This document shows positions 1 through 7,771 of a stretch of DNA of 40,351 bases, piece after piece. A model generated the notes under the pieces. That model was not told the DNA's origin and did no database searches. It saw nothing but the letters and a program-made list of their open reading frames with translations. Location of the stretch: contig CAYFOO010000006.1 in the NCBI GenBank assembly GCA_964344775.1, positions 1 to 40,351 on the forward strand. The letters run 5' to 3'. Positions within the stretch are counted from its first letter, which is position 1, and each line of letters opens with the position of its first letter. The translations under genes and the position numbers were made by a program. Source of the DNA: CAYFMH01 sp964344775. GTDB taxonomy: Bacteria > Patescibacteriota > Gracilibacteria > UBA4473.

Positions 1-85
1 CCTTCTCCACTGTTTTACATAACTTTTTGCCCCAAATTGTTTGAATATCCAAAAATCGCTTGCTTAGTTAATGGAAAATGTGAAG

Positions 86-180
86 AATATAAAAGTTGTA
101 GGTTGTAAGTTATAAGTTGTAAGGCATAATTTAATTCAATCCTTACAACCTACTACCTCCCACTTACAACCTTTAACACA
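86..180. repeat. intergenic inverted word array upstream of the exonuclease gene
   Basis: Degenerate copies of GTTGTAGGTTGTAAG occupy about 98-122. The complementary words (CTTACAACC, CCTACTACC) follow at about 150-174, so the transcript could fold into a long imperfect hairpin. The same words recur at 4163-4215 and 20738-20818. Function is unknown; it may act as a terminator or be a degenerate repeat. Bases 1-85 show no gene. Confidence 0.6.
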
Positions 181-181
181 A

Positions 182-1120
182 ATGGAAACGGTCGTTCTTA
201 TTGACGGAAACGCACTTATGCACCGGGCTTATCATGCAGTGAAATTTGCTCCTACGTATGAAAACAAGCCCGTGGGGATGGTTTATGGCTTTGCTTCAAT
301 GCTTATAAATGCCATCGAACATTTTCATCCAAATCATTTGGTAATAGCGTTTGATACAAAAGAAAAAACGTTTCGTCATAAAATGGATGAAAATTACAAA
401 GCCCACCGAGAAAAAGCCGACGATGATTTTTATGCTCAGATCCCATTGGTTTTTGAATGCATTGAGCATTTTCAGCTTCCTGTTTTAACGGCTCCTGGAT
501 TTGAAGCAGATGATATCATTGGGACACTGGCAAAAAAGGCAGAAAAAGCAGAAAAATCGGTAAAAATTATGAGTGGAGATCTCGATTTTTTACAATTGGT
601 AAATGAAAATATTGTTTTGATGAAACCAAATGGAAAGGTGCAAGATTCGATTTCCTACGGGCCTGATGAGACCTTGGCTCGGTATGGAGTAACTCCTGAC
701 CAAATCGTTGATTACAAAGCTTTGGTAGGGGATTCTTCGGATAATTACAAAGGTCTTCCAGGATGTGGCCCAAAGACAGCTGCAAAATTACTGCAAGAAT
801 ATGGAACTTTAGATAATCTTTTTAAAAATCTGAACCACTTAGATCCAAAGCTGAGAAAAAAGTTTGAAGAGAATAAAGACGACGTACTACATTGCCAAGA
901 ACTAGCTCAATTGAAGTTAGACGTACCTATTGAGTTTGATTTTAATGAATCGTTTGATTTTGCCCCAGAAGAGACGATGCAGTTTTTTCAAAAAATAAAT
1001 TTTCCATCATTGTTGGGGCGATATCAAAGATTGATCAAGAATTATGATCAAGAAAAAAATAAAGAACAAATTAATTATACAGAAAAAGATGATAAAAAAG
1101 AGCAAATGTCATTATTCTAG
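182..1120 (+). CDS. PolA-type 5'-3' exonuclease (flap nuclease), stand-alone, with a C-terminal clamp-binding-like motif
   Basis: This 312-residue protein matches the N-terminal exonuclease domain of DNA polymerase I without the polymerase part, so it is probably a flap endonuclease/5' exonuclease for RNA-primer removal and repair. Visible family features are the N-terminal LIDGNALMHRAYHA, acidic metal-binding residues in FEADDIIGTLA and SGDLDFLQLV, and the helix-hairpin-helix region VGDSSDNYKGLPGCGPKTAAKLL (about 181-203). After residue 285 comes a charged tail rich in K, E and D that ends exactly in QMSLF. This matches the bacterial beta-clamp-binding consensus (Q-x-x-L-F type). The ATG at 182 directly precedes conserved sequence, and no Shine-Dalgarno is visible. 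ftsA follows after a 367-bp gap. Family assignment is secure; the clamp interaction is inference. Confidence 0.9.
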   Translation: METVVLIDGNALMHRAYHAVKFAPTYENKPVGMVYGFASMLINAIEHFHPNHLVIAFDTKEKTFRHKMDENYKAHREKADDDFYAQIPLVFECIEHFQLPVLTAPGFEADDIIGTLAKKAEKAEKSVKIMSGDLDFLQLVNENIVLMKPNGKVQDSISYGPDETLARYGVTPDQIVDYKALVGDSSDNYKGLPGCGPKTAAKLLQEYGTLDNLFKNLNHLDPKLRKKFEENKDDVLHCQELAQLKLDVPIEFDFNESFDFAPEETMQFFQKINFPSLLGRYQRLIKNYDQEKNKEQINYTEKDDKKEQMSLF

Positions 1121-1487
1121 TTTGAAAAAAGAATGGAAAATTTTTAATTTTTAATTTTTAATTTTTAAATAAATCTTAATTTTAAAATTTTGAAACATGG
1201 TTTTTTGCTTTAGATATAAGTATTTCTGGCGTTTTTTGAATGAAATTATTGTTCATTAATCATTACTAATTATTCATTAAATTCTGAGTAAATTTTTTGT
1301 TTTTTAGGAAAAAAATAAGTTTTTTTTTGTTTCAAAAAAGGCCCTTTTTTCTGGGAAAAAATTGTTCACAAAATCAGTTCAATAGCGGGGTAATAGAAAA
1401 AAACATTTGCACGATCTTTTTTAGTTCGTTAGACTGTTTTTGTTGTCGGTTTAAATTTCTCGAATTTATTAATTTTTAGTAAAAGTA
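1121..1487. other. 367-bp intergenic region, AT-rich word repeats, no gene
   Basis: A 7-base word close to TTTTTAA is repeated about four times at 1139-1169. TTCATTAAT-like words lie at 1250-1280. The rest is T-rich with no convincing gene; the short frame at 1297-1479 is a low-complexity F/K-rich translation. A weak promoter-like sequence for ftsA sits near the right end. Confidence 0.6.
1407..1435 (+). promoter_or_regulatory. possible sigma70-type promoter for ftsA
   Basis: TTGCAC and TAGACT are separated by 17 bp and lie 53 bp upstream of the ftsA ATG. The -10 is a weak match, so this is only a candidate. Confidence 0.35.
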
Positions 1488-2717
1488 ATGGCCTATCAAA
1501 AAGTGCTCGTGGGACTCGACATCGGTTCGTCAAAAATACGAACGGTGGTGGGAGTAGTGGAAGAGAGAAAAAATATCATTAATGTTATCGGGATAGGACT
1601 TTCTCCTTCAACGGGAATTCGGAAGGGGATTATTACGGATATGGATGAGGCTGTTTCTAATATCACGGCTTCACTTGAAGATGCAGAAAGAATGACTGGA
1701 GAACCGATTCATAGGGTTTATGTGGGGTTGTCTGGAAATCATATCAAGATGTATGACTCCAAGGGCGTGATTGCGATCAATAGTCCCAACGCCGAGATTA
1801 CCGAAGATGATGTAGATCGAGTGTTGGATGCGGCGAGAGCGGTTTCTTTGCCAAATAATCGTCAGCTTTTGCGAATTATTCCGAAGAGTTTCTCTGTGGA
1901 CTCTCAGCACGGGATCAAATATCCAGTGGGTATGACGGGGATTCGTCTCGAGGTAGAAGCTCACATTATCACAGGAGAAGCTTCTGCTATGAAAAACTTA
2001 GAAAAATGTCTCTATCAGACAGGAGTGGACACGGAGGAAATTATTTCTTCTACGCTTTCTTGTGCCGAATCTGTCTTAGATCGTCGACAAAAGGAACTGG
2101 GGGTAGCTCTTGTTGAAATTGGATCTTCTTGTACCAATTTAATTGTTTTTGAAGAGGGGACAGTGATTCATTCTGCCGTGATTCCTGTGGGGGGAGAACA
2201 TGTGACCAATGATTTGGCCATTGGCCTTCGTTGTACGATAGATACAGCCGAAAAAGTAAAAGTGGAATATGGAAATTGTTTACCAAAGGATGTATCTGTG
2301 AGGGAAGAAATCGATCTTTCTCAGGTCTCAAAAACAGACATGCACACGGTTTCTAAAAATCAAATGGCTAAAATTATTGAGGCTCGATATCACGAGATTT
2401 TTATGTTGGTTCGAGATGAATTATCAAATATTGGTCGGGATGGGATGCTTCCTGCTGGGGGTGTTCTTTGTGGAGGAGCAATCAAGATGCCGGGAACTAT
2501 TGATCTGGCACGAGAATCTTTGAATTTACCGGTACAGATTGGGTTTCCTCGGGATCTTGAGGGGATTATCGACAAAATCGATGATCCAAGTTTTGCCAAT
2601 GTGGTTGGTTTACTTCATTTTGCAAATCGATATGGAAGAGGGGGAGCGTTTTTTGATCTGGATTTTGGAAAAGGATTTGATAAAGTCTCTCGATTTTTCC
2701 AAAAGTTATTTCCCTAA
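1488..2717 (+). CDS. ftsA: cell division protein FtsA
   Basis: FtsA is an actin-fold ATPase that tethers FtsZ filaments to the inner face of the membrane. The 409-residue protein has the phosphate-1 motif VGLDIGSSKIRTVVGV near the N-terminus, the FtsA-specific 1C region between about 85 and 165, VALVEIGSSCTNLIVFEEG (phosphate 2), and GGVLCGGAIKMPG (adenosine region). It ends in an amphipathic stretch, GFDKVSRFFQKLFP, the usual membrane-targeting helix. The ATG at 1488 sits 7 residues before conserved sequence and has no Shine-Dalgarno (AGTAAAAGTA precedes it). ftsZ follows after 230 bp of repeat-rich DNA. No ftsQ or mur gene lies upstream; the exonuclease gene is there instead. Confidence 0.95.
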   Translation: MAYQKVLVGLDIGSSKIRTVVGVVEERKNIINVIGIGLSPSTGIRKGIITDMDEAVSNITASLEDAERMTGEPIHRVYVGLSGNHIKMYDSKGVIAINSPNAEITEDDVDRVLDAARAVSLPNNRQLLRIIPKSFSVDSQHGIKYPVGMTGIRLEVEAHIITGEASAMKNLEKCLYQTGVDTEEIISSTLSCAESVLDRRQKELGVALVEIGSSCTNLIVFEEGTVIHSAVIPVGGEHVTNDLAIGLRCTIDTAEKVKVEYGNCLPKDVSVREEIDLSQVSKTDMHTVSKNQMAKIIEARYHEIFMLVRDELSNIGRDGMLPAGGVLCGGAIKMPGTIDLARESLNLPVQIGFPRDLEGIIDKIDDPSFANVVGLLHFANRYGRGGAFFDLDFGKGFDKVSRFFQKLFP

Positions 2718-2947
2718 TTTGAAAATAGAAAATTGGATTATTAGAATATTAAAAAAGAAAATGGAAAGTGGACAATTGGAAAATTAGAAGATTGGAATTA
2801 GCTAAATGATCCAATTATCGAATCATCCAAACTCTAAAGTAATGATCAAATCATCTAAAATCTAAACTCTAAAAACTACTTGTCCTACGAAGCTTCAGCG
2901 AAGTGGGAAAAACTAAAAACTAATGACTAATTTTTAACCCCCTAAAT
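2718..2947. repeat. ftsA-ftsZ spacer of tandem AT-rich words and a GAAGCTTC palindrome
   Basis: Words such as AAAATTGGA and AGAAGATTGGAA are followed by GATCCAATTATCGAATCATCC and repeated TCTAAAA/CTCTAAA. A GC-richer element at 2881-2908 contains the palindrome GAAGCTTC inside ACGAAGCTTCAGCGAAG. No gene is visible. The ftsZ start is preceded by TAACCCCCTAAA rather than a Shine-Dalgarno. Confidence 0.55.
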
Positions 2948-4159
2948 ATGAAAGATTTATTACAATCGGCTATGGAGGAGACGAGTTCTAGTAGTTCTGA
3001 TGCCAAGTCAGAACCTGCCACAACTCCCACTACGAAGTCAGATGATTCAGCTCCATCGACTTCTACTTCGTCCCAGACAGTGATCCCTGATGTATCGCCT
3101 GTGGCGAATATCAAGGTCGTGGGAGTAGGTGGTGCAGGATGTAATGCGGTGAATCGGATGGTGTCTTCCGATTTTGCAAATGTAGAATTTATCACCGTCA
3201 ATACAGATGCTCAGGCTTTGTATCACTCAAAAGCTGAAAATAAGGTTCATATTGGCCGAGATGCTACACGGGGACTGGGAGCAGGAGCAAATCCAGACGT
3301 AGGAAAAACGGCAGCGGAAGAAGCACTTGAAGAAATGAAGTCTGCACTCAAGGGGGCGGATATGGTTTTTGTCACTTGTGGACTCGGAGGAGGAACTGGT
3401 ACAGGAGCCTCTCCGGTGATTGCGGGACTTGCTCGAGAATTGGGGGCTTTGACCGTAGGGGTGGTAACCAAGCCTTTCTCTTTTGAGGGACAATTGCGTA
3501 CAAAAAAAGCCGATCAAGGATATGAAGAATTAAAAAAGAATGTAGATACTTTGATTACGATTCCAAACGATCGAATTTTATCAATTATTGACCGAAAAAC
3601 TCCGATCACGGATGCTTTCTCTGTAGTAGATGAAGTACTGCGACAGGGAGTACAGGGAATTGCAGATTTGATCACTCTTCATGGACTCATCAATGTAGAC
3701 TTTGCGGACATCAAATCCATCATGAAAGATGCGGGAACAGCTCTTATGGGTATTGGATATGGAGCAGGAGAAAACCGAGCCACCGATGCAGCAAAAGCCG
3801 CCATCGAATCACCACTACTCGAGCAATCTATCAGTGGTGCAAAAGGAATTCTCTTTAATGTTACCGGTGGAAGCGATCTCTCTATGTATGAGGTGGATGA
3901 AGCAGCCAAAGTTATCACGGAAGCAGCTGATCCAGAAGCAAATATTATCTTCGGTGCGGTGATTAATGAGAACTACAACGGAGAGCTCAAAGTAACCGTA
4001 ATTGCTACGGGATTCTCGGATATCGAAAAGAAAAAACCAGGACATGCGTCTCTCATGCGACAAGCTTTTTCACCCGGTGGAGGGGGAATGCCTCCAGCAG
4101 GAGAAGAAGATGAAGATGATCTGGAGACACCGGCTTTTATGCGGAATAAATTGAGATAA
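2948..4159 (+). CDS. ftsZ: cell division protein FtsZ with a long Ser/Thr-rich N-terminal extension
   Basis: FtsZ is the tubulin-like GTPase that forms the division ring. The GTPase domain starts at about residue 54 (NIKVVGVGGAGCNAVNRM). The tubulin signature GGGTGTGASPVIA lies near 157, and the T7 loop region NVDFADIKSIM near 250. The protein ends in an acidic linker (GEEDEDDLETP) and the conserved C-terminal peptide PAFMRNKLR that usually binds FtsA. Residues 1-50 are an unusual disordered-looking segment rich in S, T and P; FtsZ proteins usually have only about 10-15 residues before the GTPase core. An internal start is possible, but no ATG lies between codon 9 and the core. The last 12 codons are present again at 4353-4388. 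Confidence 0.97.
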   Translation: MKDLLQSAMEETSSSSSDAKSEPATTPTTKSDDSAPSTSTSSQTVIPDVSPVANIKVVGVGGAGCNAVNRMVSSDFANVEFITVNTDAQALYHSKAENKVHIGRDATRGLGAGANPDVGKTAAEEALEEMKSALKGADMVFVTCGLGGGTGTGASPVIAGLARELGALTVGVVTKPFSFEGQLRTKKADQGYEELKKNVDTLITIPNDRILSIIDRKTPITDAFSVVDEVLRQGVQGIADLITLHGLINVDFADIKSIMKDAGTALMGIGYGAGENRATDAAKAAIESPLLEQSISGAKGILFNVTGGSDLSMYEVDEAAKVITEAADPEANIIFGAVINENYNGELKVTVIATGFSDIEKKKPGHASLMRQAFSPGGGGMPPAGEEDEDDLETPAFMRNKLR

Positions 4160-4352
4160 GCACAGGTTGTAAGTTGTAGGGAATAGGTTGTAGGGAATAA
4201 ATTTACTTAGAACCTACAACTTCAAAGGCTGGAGCAATTTTGTAAATTGCTTCGAAATGTTTTCGATTCATGCAAAGCCCTGAAATATTGCGAACGGGAT
4301 ATCAACCTTCGCCAAGGCTTCGGCCGACAGGACATATCCCGTCCTGCCTAGA
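4160..4352. repeat. palindrome-rich segment between ftsZ and its duplicated tail
   Basis: This segment has three parts. GTTGTAGG-type words face ACCTACAAC (4163-4220). A short hairpin AGCAATTT-tgt-AAATTGCT lies near 4232-4250. A larger inverted repeat has outer arms near CGGGATAT and ATATCCCG (about 4297-4341) and GC-rich inner repeats (CTTCGCCAAGGCTTCGGCC). No gene is visible. It is bounded on both sides by copies of the ftsZ 3' end. Confidence 0.55.
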
Positions 4353-4388
4353 GAGACACCGGCTTTTATGCGGAATAAGTTAAGGTAG
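4353..4388 (+). pseudogene. duplicated 3' end of ftsZ (last 11 codons plus stop)
   Basis: These 36 bases encode ETPAFMRNKLR-stop, exactly the C-terminus of FtsZ at 4124-4159. The first 26 bases are identical. The remaining 10 differ at four positions, all synonymous third bases (AAA/AAG, TTG/TTA, AGA/AGG, TAA/TAG). Upstream flanks do not match, so this is not a simple tandem duplication. The remnant overlaps the stop codon of the protease gene on the other strand. Confidence 0.85.
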
Positions 4389-5399
4389 TGGTGGGCGAGC
4401 AGCTTTTGATAGCATATCTCGGATATTTTCTGGACCGGAAAAAACAAGATAAGCCTTGTCTTCATGGCCATTGACATAAATGCTACTTAGAGTTCCTACC
4501 AAAGTTCTTTCATTTGTATAAGGAGTTTCTCTGTATACTGGAGAACCAGAAAGACCCCCAAAGAATTGAGAAGTATCTCTTAATGTTCCATGGTAGTTAT
4601 GTATAGTCACGAGAAAATAACCTGGCTCGTTCTCTTGTGCGATGTAACAATTCCCTTCATGAAAGGCTTCGGTAGGAATATACATCCCTTTTCCTCCTTT
4701 CATATGAAAAGCAGTTCCTGATACTCGAAAATATCTGCCTCCCAGTGTGCCATAGATGGTCACTTTTTCTTTATCTAATTCTTGATTAGTCGTTTCCCAG
4801 TCTACTGTGGGAAGTTTGGGGTTGTAATTTAGTCTCAAAACAGCAAGATCTTTCCGTAAAATTGCATTGGAACAATTACAATGACCAGAGGTGAGAGCAT
4901 AAGATGTATTCACTTCAAAAGGGCTATTTATCCCAATACCATTACAGAGGCTTCCCACTTCCATTCTTTGCCCTATTTCTCTGTCTGTTATTGAATTAGG
5001 TAATTTTATTCCTGCTCTTCTGAGTTGTTCAGCAATAGTGTTTGATTCTATTGCTGTAGAATTAAGGGCATAAAATCCATCACCTGCTCTATCAAAAAAG
5101 ATAGTTAAATTTTCCTGTGGAATATATTGCCAGGGAATTTCCTCAATTTTTGCCGAAGGATAATAATCTATTCCTAAATCTTCTCGTTCTATTTGTGCAC
5201 CGGCCTCTTCCCAGGCTTTTGCAAAAGTTCCACCACATCCGGGGAATACAAGTGTTCCCGCTACTCCCAATGCTCTTTTTATAAATCTTCTTTTGCTTTG
5301 ATCAACTTCACCCCCCCCTTTTGATTCGATAGATGGGGGAGAGCAGATTCCTTCTACATTTGGGGATTGGCCAAACTTTGTAGATTCTTTAAAATTCAT
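4380..5399 (-). CDS. exported trypsin-like serine protease (Tat and lipobox-like signal)
   Basis: This 339-residue protein is probably exported. After a polar N-terminus of about 35 residues comes SKRRFIKRALGVAGTLVFPGCGG, a twin-arginine-like signal with a lipobox-like cysteine. Chymotrypsin-fold hallmarks follow: ALTSGHC with the likely catalytic His at about 173, KDLAVLRL with a candidate Asp at about 184, and GGLSGSPVY with the likely nucleophile Ser at about 284. The His-Asp spacing of only 11 residues is much shorter than in trypsin, so the Asp assignment is uncertain. The gene lies 98 bp downstream of the Kazal-SLH gene on the same strand, suggesting one operon. Its stop codon overlaps the duplicated ftsZ tail. 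The protease fold is likely; the substrate is unknown. Confidence 0.65.
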   Translation of the reverse strand: MNFKESTKFGQSPNVEGICSPPSIESKGGGEVDQSKRRFIKRALGVAGTLVFPGCGGTFAKAWEEAGAQIEREDLGIDYYPSAKIEEIPWQYIPQENLTIFFDRAGDGFYALNSTAIESNTIAEQLRRAGIKLPNSITDREIGQRMEVGSLCNGIGINSPFEVNTSYALTSGHCNCSNAILRKDLAVLRLNYNPKLPTVDWETTNQELDKEKVTIYGTLGGRYFRVSGTAFHMKGGKGMYIPTEAFHEGNCYIAQENEPGYFLVTIHNYHGTLRDTSQFFGGLSGSPVYRETPYTNERTLVGTLSSIYVNGHEDKAYLVFSGPENIRDMLSKAARPPLP

Positions 5400-5497
5400 A
5401 CCGTCTTTTTAATTGTGAAAACAAAATTGTCAAATTATTTTAAAATAATTAAAAAAAATAATTATAACTTCTTCCTTCATACTTCTCACTTCTTTCT

Positions 5498-7159
5498 TTA
5501 TCTCAACATCTGAAACGCATTTTGAATGATCTTGGCCGCCTCGGCTCGGAGGATTGGGTTTTTCTCACGGAAAGTGCCATCTGGATATCCGGAAATCAGG
5601 CCAATTTGTTTGGCGTGTTCGATGTAGCGGAAATTTTTCGAGTACTTACTCACATCAGAAAAAGAGCTGGTGGGAAATGTCTTTGGCGGCTCAACTCCGT
5701 AGACTTCAAAAATCAAACGAAGCACTTCTCCACGTGTGGCTTTTTTGTCCGGATTTGGCCACCACCTCCACATGTTGAGTCCGTTTTCTTCAGCCAACGC
5801 CACGATTTGAGCCGCCCAGTGATCGTGTGCGAGACGATTGGTTGGATTTTCGGTTTGGTTTTTCCAGAGGATATTGGATGCTTCGAAGGCCAGCTTGGTG
5901 ATTTCTGCTTTTGTCACATGATTATCAGGACGATAGAGCCCGGTTTGATTTCCCAATTCATCGAGATATCCACTGGCCCATCCTTTTTCTTTGAGAAATT
6001 TGACCGGTCCATAAAACCACTCTTGTTCATCTACATCGAGGAAGGGGATTCCACCTAGTTTGAATTTTTCTCGAGCGGATTGAGAGCGGGCGACTCCAGT
6101 GGCCATTCCTAGAGCATCGATTTCCTTTTCCAGAATTGATCGATCAGATGGATTCTGAGTAAATTGAAGAAAAGAACTAATTTTTGGAAGTAAGTCTTTT
6201 TTTGGATCAAAGGCAAAGTTGTAGTTATCCAAAATATGTTCGATAGAATTTAATTTTTCCTGAGCATAATTACTGATCCGAGGACGAACTTGTAGGAGTT
6301 GATTTTTCTTGAGATCAAAAAGTTCTTTGGCGTATTTAAAGGTCCGAGGAGGATTGTAGCTTTTTGGGAAACATTCTCCCATGTAGTCTGGAAATAAACC
6401 TTTTTCTTCGAGAAAACAAAGATTGGTGTAGGTTTTTCCGTCACTTCCGCAGACCGGTTCGTAATTTTCGTGACATTTTTCGGTGCCGGTTTTCCTGATC
6501 TGACAAGCTCCTTCATGCTTTATTTTTATGCCTTTTTGAAAAGGAATACAGAGATTGTAGTAGGATTTGCCATCTTCACCACAAACCGGTTCTTCACGTA
6601 AGTTACAATCAGGAGATGGAGTGGTGTCTTTCGCACCGATTAAGATTTTATTCCCCGTGATGGGGAATCTTCCAAAAACCCAAGTATCTGCATCCCGGAT
6701 GTCTGATTTTTTTACGGTGACGTTATCTGGATGGGCGATGGTGAAGGTGTGTTTTCCAGTAAATTCTCCTGTGGAAATATCGGTCAAAATCCTCAGTTCG
6801 ATAGTTTTTCCGTCTGGTGCCCAGAGGGAGAGATTTTTAAACTCCATGGTATCAATCCCGGGGAGAGATATTTTTTCTAGGGTTTTATTTCCCTGCATCA
6901 GATAGTATCTCAGGATCTGATCTGGATCATCAGCACTTTCTCTTTTGAATTTGAGTTTTTTGATAGTGATCCCATTAGCGGGATGATTACTGGCGGTGAA
7001 CCAGATTCTCAGTACTTCGACATTTTCTGTAGCTGGTTCTACTCGTTGAGTAGGTTTATTTCCCGGACTAAGTTGTACTTCTAGTCGAGGCTGGACTTCT
7101 GCGTAGCTGGTGCTGCCGAAAAGGAGACTAAAAACGAAGGCGATTAGTAATTTTTTCAT
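5498..7159 (-). CDS. secreted S-layer-homology protein with two Kazal-type inhibitor domains
   Basis: The start is placed at MKKLLIAFVFSLLFGSTSYA, a clean signal peptide; the upstream in-frame start adds 12 residues before it. An N-terminal beta-rich region (about 20-180) is followed by two Kazal-like modules at about 185-220 and 228-262. Each has four cysteines spaced C-x7-C-x10-C-x14-C around PVCGxDGKxYxNLC. The first and fifth cysteines of classical Kazal domains, which pair with each other, are both absent. By alignment with ovomucoid domains the P1 residues would be Leu and Glu. A helical region follows, then SLH modules from about 371 to the end (FSDVSKYSKNFRYIEHAKQIGLISGYPDGTF is typical), implying cell-wall or S-layer anchoring. 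The trypsin-like protease is the next gene downstream. Confidence 0.85.
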   Translation of the reverse strand: MKKLLIAFVFSLLFGSTSYAEVQPRLEVQLSPGNKPTQRVEPATENVEVLRIWFTASNHPANGITIKKLKFKRESADDPDQILRYYLMQGNKTLEKISLPGIDTMEFKNLSLWAPDGKTIELRILTDISTGEFTGKHTFTIAHPDNVTVKKSDIRDADTWVFGRFPITGNKILIGAKDTTPSPDCNLREEPVCGEDGKSYYNLCIPFQKGIKIKHEGACQIRKTGTEKCHENYEPVCGSDGKTYTNLCFLEEKGLFPDYMGECFPKSYNPPRTFKYAKELFDLKKNQLLQVRPRISNYAQEKLNSIEHILDNYNFAFDPKKDLLPKISSFLQFTQNPSDRSILEKEIDALGMATGVARSQSAREKFKLGGIPFLDVDEQEWFYGPVKFLKEKGWASGYLDELGNQTGLYRPDNHVTKAEITKLAFEASNILWKNQTENPTNRLAHDHWAAQIVALAEENGLNMWRWWPNPDKKATRGEVLRLIFEVYGVEPPKTFPTSSFSDVSKYSKNFRYIEHAKQIGLISGYPDGTFREKNPILRAEAAKIIQNAFQMLR

Positions 7160-7199
7160 CGACCTAATTTTGAGATTTTTTGAAAAGAAAGGCAAGGTG

Positions 7200-7228
7200 T
7201 TGACAAAAAATATTTTTTTCGCTATATA
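7200..7228 (+). promoter_or_regulatory. sigma70-type promoter for the small lipoprotein gene
   Basis: TTGACA is followed after 17 bp by TATATA, within a TATA-rich tract that also contains TATAAT at 7227-7232. The gene's ATG is at 7268. Confidence 0.6.
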
Positions 7229-7267
7229 TAATTTATATAATTTTTTATAATTAAATTACATTTAAAA

Positions 7268-7771
7268 ATGGAAAGAGTGCCAAAATTAAAATCTTGTTTA
7301 AAACCTCGAAACCTTGTTCATTCCATTCGAGGTAGAGTAGGTGTACTCTTAGCATGTGGTTTAGTTGTGGCTTTAACAGCTTGTGTTTCTGCAGAGAATA
7401 TTCCAGAAGAAGAGCAATTTTCTATAAGAGAGAGAGGGGAACAATTGGACCAAGATTATCCTGGAGAATATGTTTATTTTAAAGATAAAGGTTGGGAAAT
7501 GTACTTACCAAAACTATGGCTAACTTACACTTTGTGTTCTATTAGATCTCATAATGCCTGTGTTCGGGACAGTTTAATAGAATCAATTGGTCACGATGCC
7601 GATTATATATTTTTCCCTAATAATGAATGGACATATGATCATGGAATAACATTTAATCTTGACACCAAAGAAGTTGAAGGGGAATTGATTGATCATAACA
7701 CAGTATTAGAAGCTCGGGATTTTTGTGTGCCACTTTTGGAGCCCTTCCATTACGAAGAGGAAAAAAATTAA
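7268..7771 (+). CDS. small predicted lipoprotein, function unknown
   Basis: This 167-residue protein has a basic N-terminus and then a hydrophobic segment (VGVLLACGLVVALTAC) ending in a lipobox-like LTAC at about residue 39, so it is probably lipidated and surface-exposed. The mature part is acidic, with several aromatic residues and cysteines (TLCSIRSHNACV, DFCVPLL). I recognise no domain. A good promoter precedes it, diverging from the Kazal-SLH gene. Its TAA overlaps the stop of the convergent dehydratase gene in a shared TTAA. Confidence 0.7.
   Translation: MERVPKLKSCLKPRNLVHSIRGRVGVLLACGLVVALTACVSAENIPEEEQFSIRERGEQLDQDYPGEYVYFKDKGWEMYLPKLWLTYTLCSIRSHNACVRDSLIESIGHDADYIFFPNNEWTYDHGITFNLDTKEVEGELIDHNTVLEARDFCVPLLEPFHYEEEKN

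Noticed and set aside
1297..1479. 60-residue open frame before ftsA
   Set aside because: Low-complexity F/K-rich translation of T-rich intergenic DNA with no start signal or family resemblance.
5522..6058. 178-residue frame opposite the Kazal-SLH gene
   Set aside because: It is the antisense shadow of a well-supported SLH region; the sequence shows no domain of its own.
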